Positions 19,443 to 20,297 of a stretch of DNA of 20,297 bases are shown here, in pieces (position 1 is the stretch's first letter; each line of letters starts with the position of its first letter). The stretch covers positions 1 through 20,297 of the forward strand of contig CAYHIN010000013.1 in assembly GCA_964356705.1 (NCBI GenBank), written 5' to 3'. The DNA comes from CAYHIN01 sp964356705. Its GTDB lineage: Bacteria > Patescibacteriota > Microgenomatia > CAZETR01 > Amesbacteraceae. A program made the position numbers and the translations under genes. A model generated the notes under the pieces. It did no database searches and had not been told where the DNA came from. It saw only the letters and a program-made list of their open reading frames with translations.

Positions 19443-19744
19443 TGCTCGCCATGGCACACGAAACTCCGATTCCCCTAGACACAGAAGTTGCGATTATTGG
19501 TGACCGGACCGCAGAATTACTTAAGGCCATTCACGATGATGGGATAAACCTACCTCGTGACAATGCACGACCTAGGTTAGGTCTCTCTAGCCTATTAGGG
19601 ATTGCTAACGAACCTGTGGGATTGGCGCTATCAGCCTACCAAAGAGGATATGGCAACTATCTTGGAAGACTACAATATGCAATTGATCGAGAGCAAGCAA
19701 TTGCTGTCAGGACCCAATTTGCCGACTTCCTACAAGCGATTTAG
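19442..19744 (+). CDS. Hypothetical small protein
   Basis: A 100-residue soluble protein without recognisable motifs (MAHETPIPLDTEVAIIGDRTAELLKAIHDDG, then LGLSSLLGIANEPVGLALSAYQRGYGNYLGRLQYAIDREQAIAVRTQFADFLQ). The second half is helical. The first ATG overlaps the stop of the GIY-YIG gene; a second ATG three codons later is an alternative start. Its reality rests mainly on this operon overlap. Confidence 0.5.
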   Translation: MLAMAHETPIPLDTEVAIIGDRTAELLKAIHDDGINLPRDNARPRLGLSSLLGIANEPVGLALSAYQRGYGNYLGRLQYAIDREQAIAVRTQFADFLQAI

Positions 19745-19761
19745 AGAATCGATTTGCAGCC

Positions 19762-19882
19762 GTAAAACAAATACAGGTTCTTTCAGAGTCTTCCACCTTT
19801 AGGGTGGAAACCAAAACGAGAAGCACAAATCAAAAAATGGACTCGCCAAAAGAAAATCAATGTCCTAAAACTCAGCTTCTGA
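19762..19882 (+). pseudogene. Degenerate GIY-YIG gene fragment (C-terminal part)
   Basis: The frame at 19817-19882 reads REAQIKKWTRQKKINVLKLSF and stops. This is the C-terminal part of a UPF0213-like GIY-YIG protein and aligns with KREFEIKSWSRQKKIEILKL of the intact copy at 19194-19442. Just upstream, in another frame, KQIQVLSESSTFRVETK resembles the preceding part (KIIYQESHPDR...ALK), implying a frameshift. A palindrome (TTCCACC/GGTGGAA, 19791-19809) lies at the break. The N-terminal catalytic half is absent. Confidence 0.75.
19791..19809. repeat. Small palindrome at the pseudogene break
   Basis: TTCCACC and GGTGGAA around TTTAG form a seven-pair hairpin without a following U-run. It resembles the GTCCACAC-CTTA-GTGTGGAC hairpin at 18293-18312 in its CCAC...CTT(T)AG...GTGG core. 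Confidence 0.5.
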
Positions 19883-20150
19883 AAAAACCTATCAATCCAA
19901 ATGCCAACCAGGCAGCATTCAATGCCACAGAAGGCCATGCCTTTTTCTCAAAAGAGTTGTAACCTACTCCCACTGCCCCTACGACGTTCATCAGTTTGTA
20001 CATCACATCACCAGCCTCCATCACTCCTAGATTATTCATTGCATATGCACCAAGGATAAGTGCAGTCCCTCCCCATCCAACAGTCTCCACAAATACTTGT
20101 CTCCTAGTCAAACCAGGTCTCTTTTCTGTGTTTGGATTAGGATCTCCCAT
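19872..20150 (-). CDS. CBU_0592-like small membrane protein
   Basis: A 92-residue protein with three predicted membrane helices (about 22-41, 48-64 and 70-90). VETVGWGGTALILGAYAMNNLGV, then VMYKLMNVVGAVGVGYNSFEKKAWPSVALNAAWLAFGLIGF matches the pattern of the CBU_0592 family (a VGW start, a YQLLNL-like NVVGA stretch and a final N-x-x-W helix). The function is unknown. The N-terminal tail (DPNPNTEKRPGLTRR) is polar and basic and likely cytoplasmic. An extended -10 (TGATATAGT) ends eight bases before the ATG. The 3' end overlaps the GIY-YIG fragment on the opposite strand. Confidence 0.85.
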   Translation of the reverse strand: MGDPNPNTEKRPGLTRRQVFVETVGWGGTALILGAYAMNNLGVMEAGDVMYKLMNVVGAVGVGYNSFEKKAWPSVALNAAWLAFGLIGFFRS

Positions 20151-20193
20151 TGACCGCGACTATATCATCCACCTTTGGTAAAATACAGAAGCT

Positions 20194-20265
20194 GCCAGGG
20201 TAGCTCAGTGGTAGAGCGGAGGTGTCATAAACCTCATGTCGTGGGTCCGATCCCCACCTCTGGCA
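20194..20265 (+). tRNA. tRNA with CAU anticodon (Met or Ile2)
   Basis: A 72-base cloverleaf: acceptor GCCAGGG/CTCTGGC (one G-U pair), D stem GCTC/GAGC with normal loop AGTGGTA, anticodon stem GAGGT/ACCTC with loop GTCATAA, variable loop ATGTC, T stem GTGGG/CCCAC with loop TCCGATC, discriminator A. CCA is not encoded. T-loop position 55 is C, where nearly all tRNAs have U (pseudouridine). A TAAAAT at 20179-20184 may be its -10 box. Confidence 0.9.
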
Positions 20266-20297
20266 CAATCTAAATCCTAATATACAGCTTCCACCAC

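Noticed and set aside
19791..19809. Intrinsic terminator of the GIY-YIG operon
   Set aside because: The hairpin is followed by AACCAAAACG rather than a T-run, so termination there is not supported.

Overview
The window looks like a piece of a small, dense bacterial genome, most likely a Patescibacteria/CPR lineage of Microgenomates type. This is inferred from a stand-alone 5'-3' exonuclease, a DUF5654 protein, a CBU_0592-type membrane protein, tight overlapping genes, many toxin-antitoxin pairs, few Shine-Dalgarno sequences and tRNAs without encoded CCA. No taxonomic marker is present, so the placement is tentative. UGA is clearly used as a stop here, which argues against the UGA=Gly code of Gracilibacteria.

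Layout. 1-1082 (-): Fic-domain protein running off the left edge. 1229-3109 (+): DUF5654 membrane protein plus a lipoprotein trypsin-fold protease. 3113-4087 (-): RecF, divergent from and overlapping a polytopic membrane protein (4080-4856, +). 4843-5259 (-): unknown protein. 5317-11209 (-): a long co-directional run, in transcription order ftsH, a kinase-like protein, a 5'-3' exonuclease, a GT4 glycosyltransferase, mutM and hicB-hicA. 11288-11899 (+): unknown protein. 12011-13479 (-): two VapC systems, one with an RHH antitoxin and one with a Phd antitoxin. 13527-16665 (-): a tryptophan operon. 16683-17307 (-): a third VapC system. 17346-18191 (-): an HlyD-like protein and a 72-codon ORF interrupted by UGA. 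18192-18628: non-coding, structured DNA around a CAU tRNA. 18629-19882 (+): GIY-YIG genes, two unknown small genes and a broken GIY-YIG copy. 19872-20150 (-): CBU_0592-type membrane protein. 20194-20265 (+): a second CAU tRNA.

The most striking system is the tryptophan operon. A promoter at 16672-16700 drives a leader containing a convincing T-box antiterminator and competing terminator. Four bases after the terminator U-run comes the tRNA-Trp(CCA) gene itself, followed by a 463-residue protein of unknown function with a strong Shine-Dalgarno site, then trpS and an OB-fold tRNA-binding protein. A T-box that gates the synthesis of its own presumed tRNA ligand would form a positive feedback loop. 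The T-box bulge UGGU matches the A73 discriminator of this tRNA. The specifier codon is not resolved: the canonical place reads CGG, while UGG sits elsewhere in the leader.

A second theme is leaderless transcription. At seven or eight gene starts the -10 box ends exactly six bases before the start codon, often with a TTGACA-like -35 box 16-17 bp upstream. These include all four toxin-antitoxin operons and two genes with GTG starts. Clear Shine-Dalgarno sites appear only on two genes internal to operons.
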